Source: Ornatilinea apprima
GTDB taxonomy: Bacteria; Chloroflexota; Anaerolineae; Anaerolineales; Anaerolineaceae
Assembly (NCBI RefSeq): GCF_001306115.1
Contig: NZ_LGCL01000024.1
Span: forward strand, 1 to 64,000
DNA length: 64,000 nucleotides
Reading direction: 5' to 3'
In this document: piece by piece, positions 43,401-50,931 of the stretch
Layout: each line of letters begins with the position of its first letter
How positions within the stretch are numbered: position 1 is the first letter of the stretch
Notes under the pieces: generated by a model
What the model was told of the DNA's origin: nothing
The model's database searches: none
The model's input: only the letters and a program-made list of their open reading frames with translations
Translations under genes and position numbers: made by a program

Positions 43401-43889
43401 GTTGGCGTCATTGTCCAGGGTTACTTCCAGCAGACCGGGCTGGCCCGCCCCGAGTGTCAGGCGCACATTGGGGGCGTATTTGGCGTGGGGAATGAAGTAT
43501 TCCGCACACGAATCGGCGCACAGCGAGGCCTGGCCCATCAGCCCCTGCCAGCACTGCAAGGTGGGCGCCCCCGGCGCGCCGACAATCTCACCGGCCACAT
43601 CGAGCAGAAAGAAGAGATCGGTTTTCCAGGCCGGGTCATCGCAGCCGGTCAGCGTGTAATAGGTGTCGTACCAGGCATGAAAGGCGTTTTTGGCCTGCGT
43701 ATCGCCCATGCCCGCGTGCAAAAAGTTAACGTCCACCACGCAATTGCCCATGCAGGCGTTGGGAACGGTGCGGGGTTCGGTGTCGGATTGGGCGGGGGTG
43801 GAATCGGTTGCGCACAGAACGGCGATGCTGAGGAAAACGAGCGCCAAAACAAAGGATCGAACACGGGGCCAGAGCCGCATCATATTCAC
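40491..43889 (-). CDS. Large secreted multidomain protein with PPC and Ig-like domains
   Basis: A 1132-residue exported protein. A signal peptide is clear (RSFVLALVFLSIAVLCA, cut near residue 30). The N-terminal ~400 residues are Cys-containing and not recognised. A Thr-Pro linker (TPTAQPTPPAGGG) near 545 leads to two bacterial pre-peptidase C-terminal (PPC) domains beginning EVEVNDGRATANAW and PNDERATATFWDV, at ~560-665 and ~675-795. A second Pro-rich linker follows, then two or three carboxypeptidase-regulatory-like beta domains (RPVRLHGIVFNQGS; RLYGRVTGSQGQGVAGVYVV). It probably acts at the cell surface in binding rather than catalysis. Confidence 0.8.
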   Translation of the reverse strand: MNMMRLWPRVRSFVLALVFLSIAVLCATDSTPAQSDTEPRTVPNACMGNCVVDVNFLHAGMGDTQAKNAFHAWYDTYYTLTGCDDPAWKTDLFFLLDVAGEIVGAPGAPTLQCWQGLMGQASLCADSCAEYFIPHAKYAPNVRLTLGAGQPGLLEVTLDNDANLNSLPELQPNAYSRQFHLLTTLQREGGSALLVNDTAMPSLSFPNWVTRGGYSDCASAYGADADRCRLLEGLNTPSEASAAVEFLDGVLYDLSGQVDDLSDASGSFSADGFVRLLSNNDSLTINQGDFAGYVWVKTHNLSENTHTQQLIPWDAQNQPVTIVNHECNSWLSTCWITGDRTESDAYVFALRGPAEKRLEGSYTITVSAEIQHDKDILDNRASYSYDAAAAGGVGEAQDGVEPPDQGISVSDLPVIELPGPGVYPNSLPAQGPGLLYRLDVPPGVRFLFVQLESLDGGPFSYFVRRGAIPVPDYPQIFEDYHCWSQSDADYAGGCPFPQPYPDAYYIFVSRLQGTSFQLKVEWSTSADAATPTAQPTPPAGGGLSSGFSEVEVNDGRATANAWDLQQPFTGQVSRFADRDYVLLNIPQPGIYTFTLSDAGPDLRAKLTLVRTSSGNSIDTSRASAKGQPVSLTFDGSAGEQYNLIVAAAEMTSGAANQPYQLALTGFIPDPDEPNDERATATFWDVAQGPALGYFWDTTTGRADYFRLIAPPTQAGTEVSFQLSNPAPDLRVRLTLINAVGLFQENTPYSAPGQPVTLSRALEANKEYYLKLESMDYKTSLQPYTLSASYTPASTQTGPTETGRPVRLHGIVFNQGSLLPGPIRDVEIYAQVGSQPAALIATTGTLGRYSATVQAAEGQTVRIWAVKAGCVFEPAQDLWSPDPRQRSHRSVFRLMGAQLIQATPTPPPASAETPLPPLLPTLPATLAAQTPTLPAAQGETSISGSVWRLFPGSPAAGVGAARLILTVNGVEQPPVLSGIDGSYSLSAPGLRVGDQLSLRAEGDEDQFEPSAYSWQAEAGVSAWTYDFYSYWGEITTSAPDDQNRLYGRVTGSQGQGVAGVYVVVQMGTSDALQRLGPTDANGFFDGYVRLPARVMVTVWVEGGGYAPSRAQFFHAYQPEDRAINFTQIPAQGK

Positions 43890-44042
43890 CTCCCTGACGT
43901 GCGCCGGATACTGCTTTTCTTCATTATACAGTTTTTATCGCGACCCCGCGCCTCTCTACTGGCATTTCACGCATCGATGCGGAAAGCGACCCTCATCACC
44001 CGCTGGTTTGTGGAGGCTGTAGAAGGCCATGTTCGAGCCTGA

Positions 44043-45236
44043 CTACTGCTGCGTCATCGGCTCCCAGTGCTGGGTGGAATACAGGTTGGGGTTAAAACTG
44101 GAATCTTCAGTGAGGATGTATTCCCCCAGGTTATTGGCCCAGGCATGCCCATAGCCGGAAGGCAGCTCCACCACCTCTTCGCGGTGCGGGTCGTAAAACC
44201 CGTCCACGTCGCGGATGGCGCGGCTGCGGTCCACGGCCAGACGGTCGTAGATATCCTGCCGCCGGTACCAGTCGCTCAGATTTTGCTCGCGCATCTGGCG
44301 GCCCGCCTCGGCGAGGATGTTTCCAATTTCACCGATATGGCGAATGTGGGTGATCTGCCGCTGGGCCATATGCTGCACGATGGTCTTAAACGCCGCGTAC
44401 CACTCCGGGTTCAGCTCAAACGACTGGATCATCACCGTGAAGAGATCAGCGGTGGCATCCAGCCTGCCGGCCGCGGCGCGGAAGCTGAAGAGATAATCAA
44501 TGAACCAGACGATGAACTCAGACGGGCTCAGCAGGCTGCCGCCCGGAACGCGGAACACTTCCACCACGCCGTAGAATTCCTCTTCAAAATCCTGTCCCTG
44601 CAGGCTGTAGCGCACGCGCGCCTTGCCGCCCTCCGCCGACCCGCCGGGGGTGATGGCCGCGTCGGATTTGACCAGGCGCGGCAGATCGGGCAGCGGGGTA
44701 ATGCTCTCGATTTGCAGCCCTTGCGCCGCCCCGCGAAAGCGCGGCAAAATAAACGAATGAAAAGCGTCGGCAATGCTCACCGGCGGGCGCACCTCCGCGC
44801 CAAAATAACGGCTGCCCGCGGGAAACAGCACGCGGCTTAACGGACTGTTGTTCCACACAAAGTTCATATTCGGCAGCACTTCAAAGGCCTCCGCGCCCTG
44901 CGGATTGGCCACCAGAAACTGGACCACGGCCGGCATGCCCGGGTTGTCGAGCTGCCAGCGGCATCCGCCCTGAAACTGCCAGCCGGCGGGAATGAGCATG
45001 CGGAACAGCGGCAGGCGCGTGCCCTGATCATCGGTGCAGGTGAGCGGCTTCAACCGCAGGCCGTGCACCAGCGTTTCGCCAGAGGGCGCGTTGGGCGCGC
45101 CAGGTTGGGAACGACCTAAGATCAGGCTGGAACCGCAATAAGGGCAAATGATCGCGTCAAGAGTGGTGAGAGGCAGATCGCCGTTGCACTGCGGGCACTT
45201 GAGCGCCACAGGCCCCGAGGGATTTTGGGTAACCAT
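44043..45236 (-). CDS. Zinc-ribbon protein of unknown function
   Basis: A 397-residue cytoplasmic protein. An N-terminal zinc ribbon is clear: CPQCNGDLPLTTLDAIICPY then CGSS (CxxC..CxxC, residues ~14-37). The rest has no recognised family; FHSFILPRFRGAAQGLQIES and a helical C-terminal half (ERSRAIRDVDGFYDPH-like) show only that it folds as alpha/beta. The frame opens 30 bases upstream, but GGGGAGG just before 45236 fixes the start. It follows the secreted protein gene's region by 150 bp and may be an independent gene. Confidence 0.62.
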   Translation of the reverse strand: MVTQNPSGPVALKCPQCNGDLPLTTLDAIICPYCGSSLILGRSQPGAPNAPSGETLVHGLRLKPLTCTDDQGTRLPLFRMLIPAGWQFQGGCRWQLDNPGMPAVVQFLVANPQGAEAFEVLPNMNFVWNNSPLSRVLFPAGSRYFGAEVRPPVSIADAFHSFILPRFRGAAQGLQIESITPLPDLPRLVKSDAAITPGGSAEGGKARVRYSLQGQDFEEEFYGVVEVFRVPGGSLLSPSEFIVWFIDYLFSFRAAAGRLDATADLFTVMIQSFELNPEWYAAFKTIVQHMAQRQITHIRHIGEIGNILAEAGRQMREQNLSDWYRRQDIYDRLAVDRSRAIRDVDGFYDPHREEVVELPSGYGHAWANNLGEYILTEDSSFNPNLYSTQHWEPMTQQ

Positions 45237-45385
45237 ATTCCTCCCCCGCTGAATGGACAAACACATCCTCAGCTATTAAATTCAGTATAGCAAAAATGGG
45301 TTGTGCGTGTGAGTACCAGTTTTTGGCTGCCAAATAGAGCCAACCGCCCTCGGCTGCCTGTCTTCAGGGCATATTACAAAGCCGC

Positions 45386-46462
45386 TCAGCGCGCTGGTTT
45401 GCCTTTTGCTTTGCGGATACAGTCCAGGCATGTTTGAACCAGATAATCCATTTGCTTATGGCTGGTGCGTTGATCGATCACCAGGGTAAGAATCTGGCTG
45501 GCCATGCCCACCGCAGCCGGGTCGCCGTTAAGGCGCGGGTCGCGCAGCAGCTCATCCCAGTGGATGGTTAATCCGATTCCGGCATTTCCCAACTCATCCA
45601 ATAACCAATCCCGCGAAATACCGCGCACATAAACCGGCAGGCCGAGGGGCATGTTATCCTCCTGCAGCGCGGGGAAAACCGGCGCCAGTTCTTCGACCCC
45701 GGCGATTAAACTCAGCAGATAGGCATAATTCTGGCGGCGCGCCTGCTTAATGCCTTTCCAATCCAGGCGTTCGATCTGCCGCCGCTCTTGCGGGTCGCCC
45801 TCCACCACCAGGTCTGATTCATAATAAGTTTCCGCGAGACGCAGCATTTGCTCCAACTCGGTATGACTGCCCGCGCCCCGATAAAGGTAATCGGCCAGAC
45901 GCTCACGGTATTCACGGATCAAGGGAAGATGCCGGTTTGGGAGGCCGCGATATTTTTCAATGGAAGCGGTTACATCCAATGCAGTGGATAAATACCCGCC
46001 GTTAAACGCGGCCAGTTTGCGCACGCTGTTGAAGATGAAATCGCCAGTGGATTGCTCAACGAAACCGGCCTGAGCGTTATCTTCGATGACCAGCACCCCT
46101 TTTTGGCGAAGGTCTGCCAGAAAACCCCGCGCCGGCGCGGGTTGCGAGAAGCCGAAATAATTGATGAAATACACCGCCTGGTAACCAGCAGACTTGTGGG
46201 CCAGCGCGTCCAGGTCAATCGAAAAGTCGGGGCGGATGGGATAATACGCGCAGGCCAGCCCGCGGCCTTCCAGAGTGTTCACAATCGTCGGGCACAGATA
46301 AGCCGGCAGCAAAATTTTTTCGACACCGTGAGCGCGCAAATAATCGGCGATCACAATCAGGCAGGCCTTCCCGCCATTGAGAAAAATCATCTTCCCGGTG
46401 GAAATGCTCGCTTCATCCAGCAGCCAGCGCGCGTCTGCATAAAATTCACCACCCACAAACAT
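45386..46462 (-). CDS. DegT/DnrJ/EryC1-like PLP-dependent aminotransferase
   Basis: A 358-residue fold-type I PLP enzyme. ILLPAYLCPTIVNTLEGRGL is the typical substrate-side segment. VLVIEDNAQAGF (Asp128) holds the PLP ring-binding Asp, and NSVRKLAAFNGGYLS the PLP Lys149. This group transfers amino groups to sugars or related scaffolds in surface polysaccharide or natural-product pathways. It lacks neighbouring sugar-pathway genes. Some relatives are only aminotransferase-like, so catalysis is likely but not certain. Confidence 0.82.
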   Translation of the reverse strand: MFVGGEFYADARWLLDEASISTGKMIFLNGGKACLIVIADYLRAHGVEKILLPAYLCPTIVNTLEGRGLACAYYPIRPDFSIDLDALAHKSAGYQAVYFINYFGFSQPAPARGFLADLRQKGVLVIEDNAQAGFVEQSTGDFIFNSVRKLAAFNGGYLSTALDVTASIEKYRGLPNRHLPLIREYRERLADYLYRGAGSHTELEQMLRLAETYYESDLVVEGDPQERRQIERLDWKGIKQARRQNYAYLLSLIAGVEELAPVFPALQEDNMPLGLPVYVRGISRDWLLDELGNAGIGLTIHWDELLRDPRLNGDPAAVGMASQILTLVIDQRTSHKQMDYLVQTCLDCIRKAKGKPAR

Positions 46463-46627
46463 GGTTTACTTTCCCTCCCACTCTCGGGCCTGCCCCTCGC
46501 GGCAGTTCTTTATTGTATTCCAATTCCAACCGCTTTGGCATACTCGCCGCGGTTTTGAAAGGCGCTGCAGCAGCAATCTCATCTAATGCTATTTTCACTG
46601 ATCAGAAAGATCTTACACCACCCCTAA

Positions 46628-46645
46628 CCCCGCCTCAAGGCGGGG
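46628..46645. repeat. Short GC hairpin
   Basis: CCCCGCC (46628-46634) pairs with GGCGGGG (46639-46645) around TCAA, in the gap between divergent genes. There is no T-run on either side. Confidence 0.45.
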
Positions 46646-46661
46646 AATTACAAAAAAGGCA

Positions 46662-46693
46662 TTGATTTTGAGCACAATTGCGCTCAAAATCAA
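46662..46693. repeat. 12-bp perfect palindromic stem, intergenic
   Basis: TTGATTTTGAGC (46662-46673) and GCTCAAAATCAA (46682-46693) are perfectly complementary around 8 bases. It lies in the 450-bp gap between the aminotransferase and the HEAT-repeat gene; it may be an operator or a mobile hairpin remnant. Confidence 0.5.
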
Positions 46694-46808
46694 AGCCGAA
46701 AAACCTTTTTTCTCGCCAAGGTGCCCTATGCAGCAGGGGAAGTGAGTTGCGTGCAAGCGAGGCATGGGTATAATTAAGGGAGTGTGGGGAAAATCAAAAA
46801 AGAAGAGC

Positions 46809-46871
46809 GGTGCGTTCACCCCGCTTGCTTCGCTCGGGGGCGCAAAAACCGCGCAAGCGAACGCACCCTAC
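46809..46871 (+). repeat. Dispersed GTAGGGTG/GAACGC repeat, single copy
   Basis: Runs from GGTGCGTTCACCCCGC to GCGAACGCACCCTAC, with CGCTCGGGGGCGCAAAAACC in the middle. Same sequence family as 2832, 48147 and the 49246 array. It lies in the 5' region of the HEAT-repeat gene. Confidence 0.78.
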
Positions 46872-46913
46872 CGGCCATGCAGCCCTTCCCATCGATTCAC
46901 AGAGGAGGCGAAA

Positions 46914-48122
46914 ATGTCCATTTTTGGACCACCCAATGTGGGTAAGCTGGTCGAGAAACGCGACATCAAAGGATTATTGAAAGCGCTTTCTTACCCGAAA
47001 GATGCGGAAGTACGCCGCAAGGCCGCCGAGGCGTTGGGCGACATCGCCGACCCGCAAGCCGTTGGATCACTGCTCATCGCCCTTAAAGACGAGAGCGCCG
47101 CTGTGCGCGCCCAGGCTGCCAGCGCTCTGGGGAGCATCAGCGACCCGCGCTCCCTGGACATGTTGATCATTACCCTCAAGGACAGCGAACCATCCGTCCG
47201 CAGAGCGACGATATGGGCGCTGCATGCGCTTGGCGACGCACGCGGTGTGGAACCGCTGATCCAGGCGCTGAACGACCCCGACACAGACGTGCGCTTTACC
47301 GCCGCCAGTGTGCTCGGGGAACTGGCAGACGCGCGTGCTGCAGCCGCGCTGGCAGCCGCTCTCAACGATCCGGGGTCCCATATCCAGAGCATGGCTGGCG
47401 AAGCGCTCGGAAAAATTGGCGGCCAGGCGGGCGATTCACTCTATCGCGCAGCGTTGCAAGCGGACGCAAGCACGCGTCAGGCCGCCGCGGTTGGCCTGGA
47501 ATACCTGAAAGAGGATAAAGCCCAAAACCAGCTTGCCGTTATGCTGGCCGACCCCGACCCCAACGTTCGCCGCTCTGCCGCCCACAGCCTGGGAACCGGT
47601 GGCCTTCTCGTTGCGCTGCGTTCCCCCTGTGAATTCCTTCGAGAATGTGCGGCCGCGGAATTGGCAAGCCTGGGAAAAGATACCTGGAACGATTCGTTTG
47701 CCAGAACGATAGTTTTATCGCCAATTGAGAAGGATGAGGAAAGAGGCGTGAGAGCAAAGATCTTGTTGGAAGCAAGCCAGGCCAACAGCAGCGTGATGCT
47801 GCAAGTCTTTCAAGTGGCACAGGTCTTCCCCTGGTCCGCGCAAACAAGCAGCAGCGCGGCAGCGCTGGTGCAGCAGATCAGAAACCTGGGCGGAGATATT
47901 TTCCAGGCCGCCGCAGCCGGGCGCGCGCTTGTTCCCCAGGTGATTGAAGCCATGTTTGGACTGACCGGATTGGCCGAACAATCGCTGCCCAAAGACCGGC
48001 AGCTGCGCAAGCTGATATCGGAAGCGCGCGACGAAGAAGCCGTAGCCATTTTCCAAAATCAAACCGGCGCTGCCGTCGAGTCTGCCAGGCTGGCGATCGA
48101 AGGCTTGCGGGCGGCGGGCTGA
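46914..48122 (+). CDS. HEAT-repeat protein
   Basis: A 402-residue helical-repeat protein. About seven HEAT/PBS-lyase-like repeats fill residues ~20-240 (DAEVRRKAAEALGDIADPQA; ESAAVRAQAASALGSISDPR; DPNVRRSAAHSLG). A less regular helical region follows, and a short C-terminal helix ends AVESARLAIEGLRAA. Such proteins usually act as scaffolds or in phycobilin-like lyases; here a binding role is most likely. GAGGAGG lies right before the ATG at 46914; the upstream open frame is repeat sequence. Confidence 0.82.
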   Translation: MSIFGPPNVGKLVEKRDIKGLLKALSYPKDAEVRRKAAEALGDIADPQAVGSLLIALKDESAAVRAQAASALGSISDPRSLDMLIITLKDSEPSVRRATIWALHALGDARGVEPLIQALNDPDTDVRFTAASVLGELADARAAAALAAALNDPGSHIQSMAGEALGKIGGQAGDSLYRAALQADASTRQAAAVGLEYLKEDKAQNQLAVMLADPDPNVRRSAAHSLGTGGLLVALRSPCEFLRECAAAELASLGKDTWNDSFARTIVLSPIEKDEERGVRAKILLEASQANSSVMLQVFQVAQVFPWSAQTSSSAAALVQQIRNLGGDIFQAAAAGRALVPQVIEAMFGLTGLAEQSLPKDRQLRKLISEARDEEAVAIFQNQTGAAVESARLAIEGLRAAG

Positions 48123-48146
48123 GTTGTGCGTGAGAAAGAGTGTTAT

Positions 48147-48258
48147 GTAGGGTGTGTTCGGAGCCGCGCAACGGCGCAGAACGCACCGTAACCGAAAAAG
48201 GTGCGTTCACCCCACTCGCTTCGCTCGGGGGCGCAAAAACCGCGCAAGCGAACTCACC
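48147..48258 (+). repeat. Dispersed GTAGGGTG/GAACGC repeat, longer copy
   Basis: Starts GTAGGGTGTGTTCGGAGCCG and continues through a GTGCGTTCACCCCACTCGC core to GCGAACTCACC at 48258. It has the leader arm (CGCAGAACGCACCGTAACC) that the 46809 copy lacks and the array units share. Confidence 0.78.
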
Positions 48259-48289
48259 AACTAGAACAATGCTGGCAAACACCATAAAT

Positions 48290-49144
48290 ATGCCCACCCT
48301 CACCCACCATACCCTCGAACACACTCCCCTTACAACCATCCACCGCGCCTTTGTGGATGCCTTCTCTGAATACGAAGTGAAAATAGAGATGCCAATCGAA
48401 AAGCTGGCCGAGATGCTCACCACGCGCAGCTTCAGCCCCGCCTGGTCGCTGGGCGCGTTTGACGGCGAGGCCATGGCCGGGTTTATCCTGCTGGGCGCGC
48501 GGCAGATGGCGGGCGAGACTGTGGTTTACGATGTGGCTACCGGGGTGACGCGCGCCTACCAGCAGCAGGGTTTGGGAGACCGGTTGCTCAAAGATCTGCT
48601 GGCGCGGCTGCCCGCCTGGGGCGTGGATTCCTTTGTGCTGGAAGTTTTAGAGCACAACACCGCCGCGCAAAAGCTCTACCGGCGCAACGGGTTTGAAATT
48701 TCACGCAAGTTCAACTGCTACCAGAAGTCCTTCGACGCGCCCCAGGCGGAACAAATTCCCTCATCCTCGCGCGGCGCGGAGGATCTGCGCGCGCTGGATC
48801 TGCCCGCTTACCTGTCTTTCGCCCCCTCCTGGCAAAACGCGCTTGAATCGGTTCAGAACAACCCCGGCCAATATCACCTCGAGATCATCCGCGAAGGTGG
48901 TGAGGTGCACGCCTATGGCATTGTCCACAAGCAGCGCGGCGATGTGATGCAGCTGGGCGTCGCCCCGGCGTGCCGCTCCACAGCCGAGGTGGCGGGGATG
49001 ATCGCGCGCCTGCGCGCCCATACCCTCAGCGAGCGGCTGGTGTTTCTCAACGTGGAGGCCGGTTCCGCGCTCGACCGCGACCTGCTCGCCCTGGGTTTCG
49101 AGAACACCGTCAACCAGTACGAGATGGTCTACCAGGTGGCATAG
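48290..49144 (+). CDS. GNAT family N-acetyltransferase (tandem-like, YiiD/RimI-type)
   Basis: A 284-residue protein. The first domain (residues ~1-150) has the CoA loop TRAYQQQGLGDRLLKDLLAR followed by VLEHNTAAQKLYRRNGFEIS, typical of RimI-like enzymes. The C-terminal half (residues ~175-284) looks like a degenerate second GNAT domain (YHLEIIREGGEVHAYGIVHK). The open frame reaches back into the repeat; the ATG at 48290 starts the first domain, with 48269 as an alternative. No clear ribosome binding site. Confidence 0.8.
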   Translation: MPTLTHHTLEHTPLTTIHRAFVDAFSEYEVKIEMPIEKLAEMLTTRSFSPAWSLGAFDGEAMAGFILLGARQMAGETVVYDVATGVTRAYQQQGLGDRLLKDLLARLPAWGVDSFVLEVLEHNTAAQKLYRRNGFEISRKFNCYQKSFDAPQAEQIPSSSRGAEDLRALDLPAYLSFAPSWQNALESVQNNPGQYHLEIIREGGEVHAYGIVHKQRGDVMQLGVAPACRSTAEVAGMIARLRAHTLSERLVFLNVEAGSALDRDLLALGFENTVNQYEMVYQVA

Positions 49145-49245
49145 CCGCGCCGTTTCCTGTATCCGCGGTGTTTGATGGCGCCAGCTTTTTTTGGTGGGGA
49201 TGGCTGCTACTCACACTCCTCTCATTACAAATAGCAGCGGTTTAG

Positions 49246-49764
49246 GTAGGGTGTGTTCGCAGCCGCCCAGCGGCGTAGAACGCACCATAACCGAAAAAGG
49301 TGCGTTCGCCCCACTTGCTTGGCTCGGGGGCGTAAAAACCGCGAAAGCGAACGCACCCTACGGGCTATTCGGAGTGTGGTTCGCGGCGAGGCAGTGAGCT
49401 TGTAGGGTGTGTTCGCAGCCGCCCAGCGGCGTAGAACGCACCATAACCGAAAAAGGTGCGTTCGCCCCACTTGCTTGGCTCGGGGGCGTAAAAACCGCGA
49501 AAGCGAACGCACCCTACGGGCTATTCGGAGTGTGGTTCGCGGCGAGGCAGTGAGCTTGTAGGGTGTGTTCGCAGCCGCCCAGCGGCGTAGAACGCACCAT
49601 AACCGAAAAAGGTGCGTTCGCCCCACCTGCTTGGCTCGGGGGCGCAAAAACCGCGAAAGCGAACGCACCCTACGGGCTATTCGGGGTGTGGTTCGCGGCG
49701 AGGCGGTGAGCTTATAGGGTGTGTTCGCAGCCACGCAGCGGCGCAGAACGCACCGTCATCGAAA
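49246..49764. repeat. Tandem array of 156-bp units (three full plus one partial)
   Basis: Units begin at 49246, 49402 and 49558, each exactly 156 bp, and a truncated fourth runs from 49714 to about 49764. Each unit holds the dispersed repeat (GTAGGGTGTGTTCGCAGCC ... GAACGCACCCTAC) plus a ~40-bp extra piece beginning GGGCTATTCGGAGTG. Units are almost identical. No spacer is variable, so it is not a CRISPR array. The array abuts the 3' end of the hydrolase gene. Confidence 0.9.
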
Positions 49765-49768
49765 AAAT

Positions 49769-50863
49769 TCATTTCAAATAGCGGTCATAAAACTCAATTG
49801 TGCGGTTCATCGCCAGGCTGAAATAGCCGGATAAATTGTGGTCGTCGCCCTCATAGGTGTACAACTCCACATTCTGCCCGGCGGCCAGCGCCTGCTGGTA
49901 CAGCCCTTCCGAGAAGGCCACCGGCACGTCGGTGTCGGCGGTGCCGTGGTGCAGTTGCACCGGTCCGGAGAGATCGGCCAGGTAGCTGTTGGCCGAGACG
50001 GAAGCCCAGAACTCGGGGTTCTCATCGGGCGTGCCGTAGGTTTCCAGCCACAGGTCGCGCCAGCGGCGCGCTCCGCTGCTGGGGGTGGGAATGCGCGCGA
50101 AATCATTATGCCGCCAGTTGTAGAGCATGTCGGGGTACGAGGCCACCACACCCGCCCAAATCACCCCGGCCTTCACCTGGTCAGAGACGACCATGGCGCG
50201 CAGGGTCAGGTAGCCGCCCATCGAATGCCCCCACATGCCGATCTTGTCCGGGTTGGCGTCGGGGAAGCGCTGCAAAGCCGCCACCGCGTTGAGCACGTCC
50301 GTCAGGTAGCCGGGGTCGCCGTACGCACCTTTGGCCTCGCCCTCGGACTGGTCGTGCCCGCGGTAGTCAATGCGAAAGACAATGTAGCCGCTCTGCGCCA
50401 GGCGGTTCACATAGGCCACATAGCGTTCGGTGGTGCGGTACACATCGGGCGGAATGTAGCCGTGATTGAAGACAATCGCCGGCCAGCCGCCAGGGGGCAT
50501 TTCATCGCTGGGCACGGTCAGCAGGCCGTAGATCTTATAGCCTTCGGAGAGATAGGAAGCATAATAGCGGCGGTGATTGTAGGCGGCGGTCAGCTCGCGC
50601 TCGATGACGATCTCGCTGCCGGGGTAGCTGGCCGCGCGCTGGCCGGCAATGCTCATCGGGTGCGGGGTGGGCGTGGGGCTGGGCGGTATCGTCGGTGTGG
50701 GGGTGAGGGTGGGTGTAGGCGTGAGGGTCGGCGTGGCGCTGGGCGGCGCGGAGGTGGCGGTGGCCGCCGGGGATGGCTCACCTGCCGAGGCGGCAGTAAG
50801 GATGGGTGCGCAGGCCGAAAGCGCCACCGTGAGCGCCAGGCCGAGGAAAATCAGGCGTTTCAT
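49769..50863 (-). CDS. Lipoprotein alpha/beta hydrolase (S9 peptidase-like)
   Basis: A 364-residue surface hydrolase. The signal peptide ends in lipobox ALSAC with Cys18. A Ser/Thr-Pro linker follows (TLTPTPTLTPTPTIPPSP). The hydrolase domain (residues ~95-360) has oxyanion region VFNHGYIPPD, nucleophile Ser214 in GMWGHSMGGYL, Asp310 in HGTADTDVP and His342 in EGDDHNLS. Substrate unknown: an esterase or prolyl-oligopeptidase-type peptidase. It is the last gene of the minus-strand run that starts with the eCIS genes, 68 bp from the transglycosylase-like gene, but a functional link is not shown. Confidence 0.86.
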   Translation of the reverse strand: MKRLIFLGLALTVALSACAPILTAASAGEPSPAATATSAPPSATPTLTPTPTLTPTPTIPPSPTPTPHPMSIAGQRAASYPGSEIVIERELTAAYNHRRYYASYLSEGYKIYGLLTVPSDEMPPGGWPAIVFNHGYIPPDVYRTTERYVAYVNRLAQSGYIVFRIDYRGHDQSEGEAKGAYGDPGYLTDVLNAVAALQRFPDANPDKIGMWGHSMGGYLTLRAMVVSDQVKAGVIWAGVVASYPDMLYNWRHNDFARIPTPSSGARRWRDLWLETYGTPDENPEFWASVSANSYLADLSGPVQLHHGTADTDVPVAFSEGLYQQALAAGQNVELYTYEGDDHNLSGYFSLAMNRTIEFYDRYLK

Positions 50864-50931
50864 ACGGTAATCATACCAATTTTATCCAATTATGACAACC
50901 GGGCTGTCACAGCAAAAGGGGAGTGGGCGCG

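Noticed and set aside
42339-44042. 567-codon open frame antisense to the large secreted protein
   Set aside because: Shadow; the minus strand has a signal peptide and PPC domains.
46613-46819. 68-codon minus-strand open frame
   Set aside because: Lies over two hairpins and a repeat, with no ribosome binding site or family resemblance.
49225-49734. Minus-strand open frame of three 52-residue repeats
   Set aside because: 156 bp is 3 x 52 codons, so any open frame in one unit stays open in all. The sequence is the dispersed DNA repeat, and the peptide resembles no protein.
49246-49764. Possible CRISPR array
   Set aside because: Units are 156 bp and near-identical throughout; there are no unique spacers and no cas genes.
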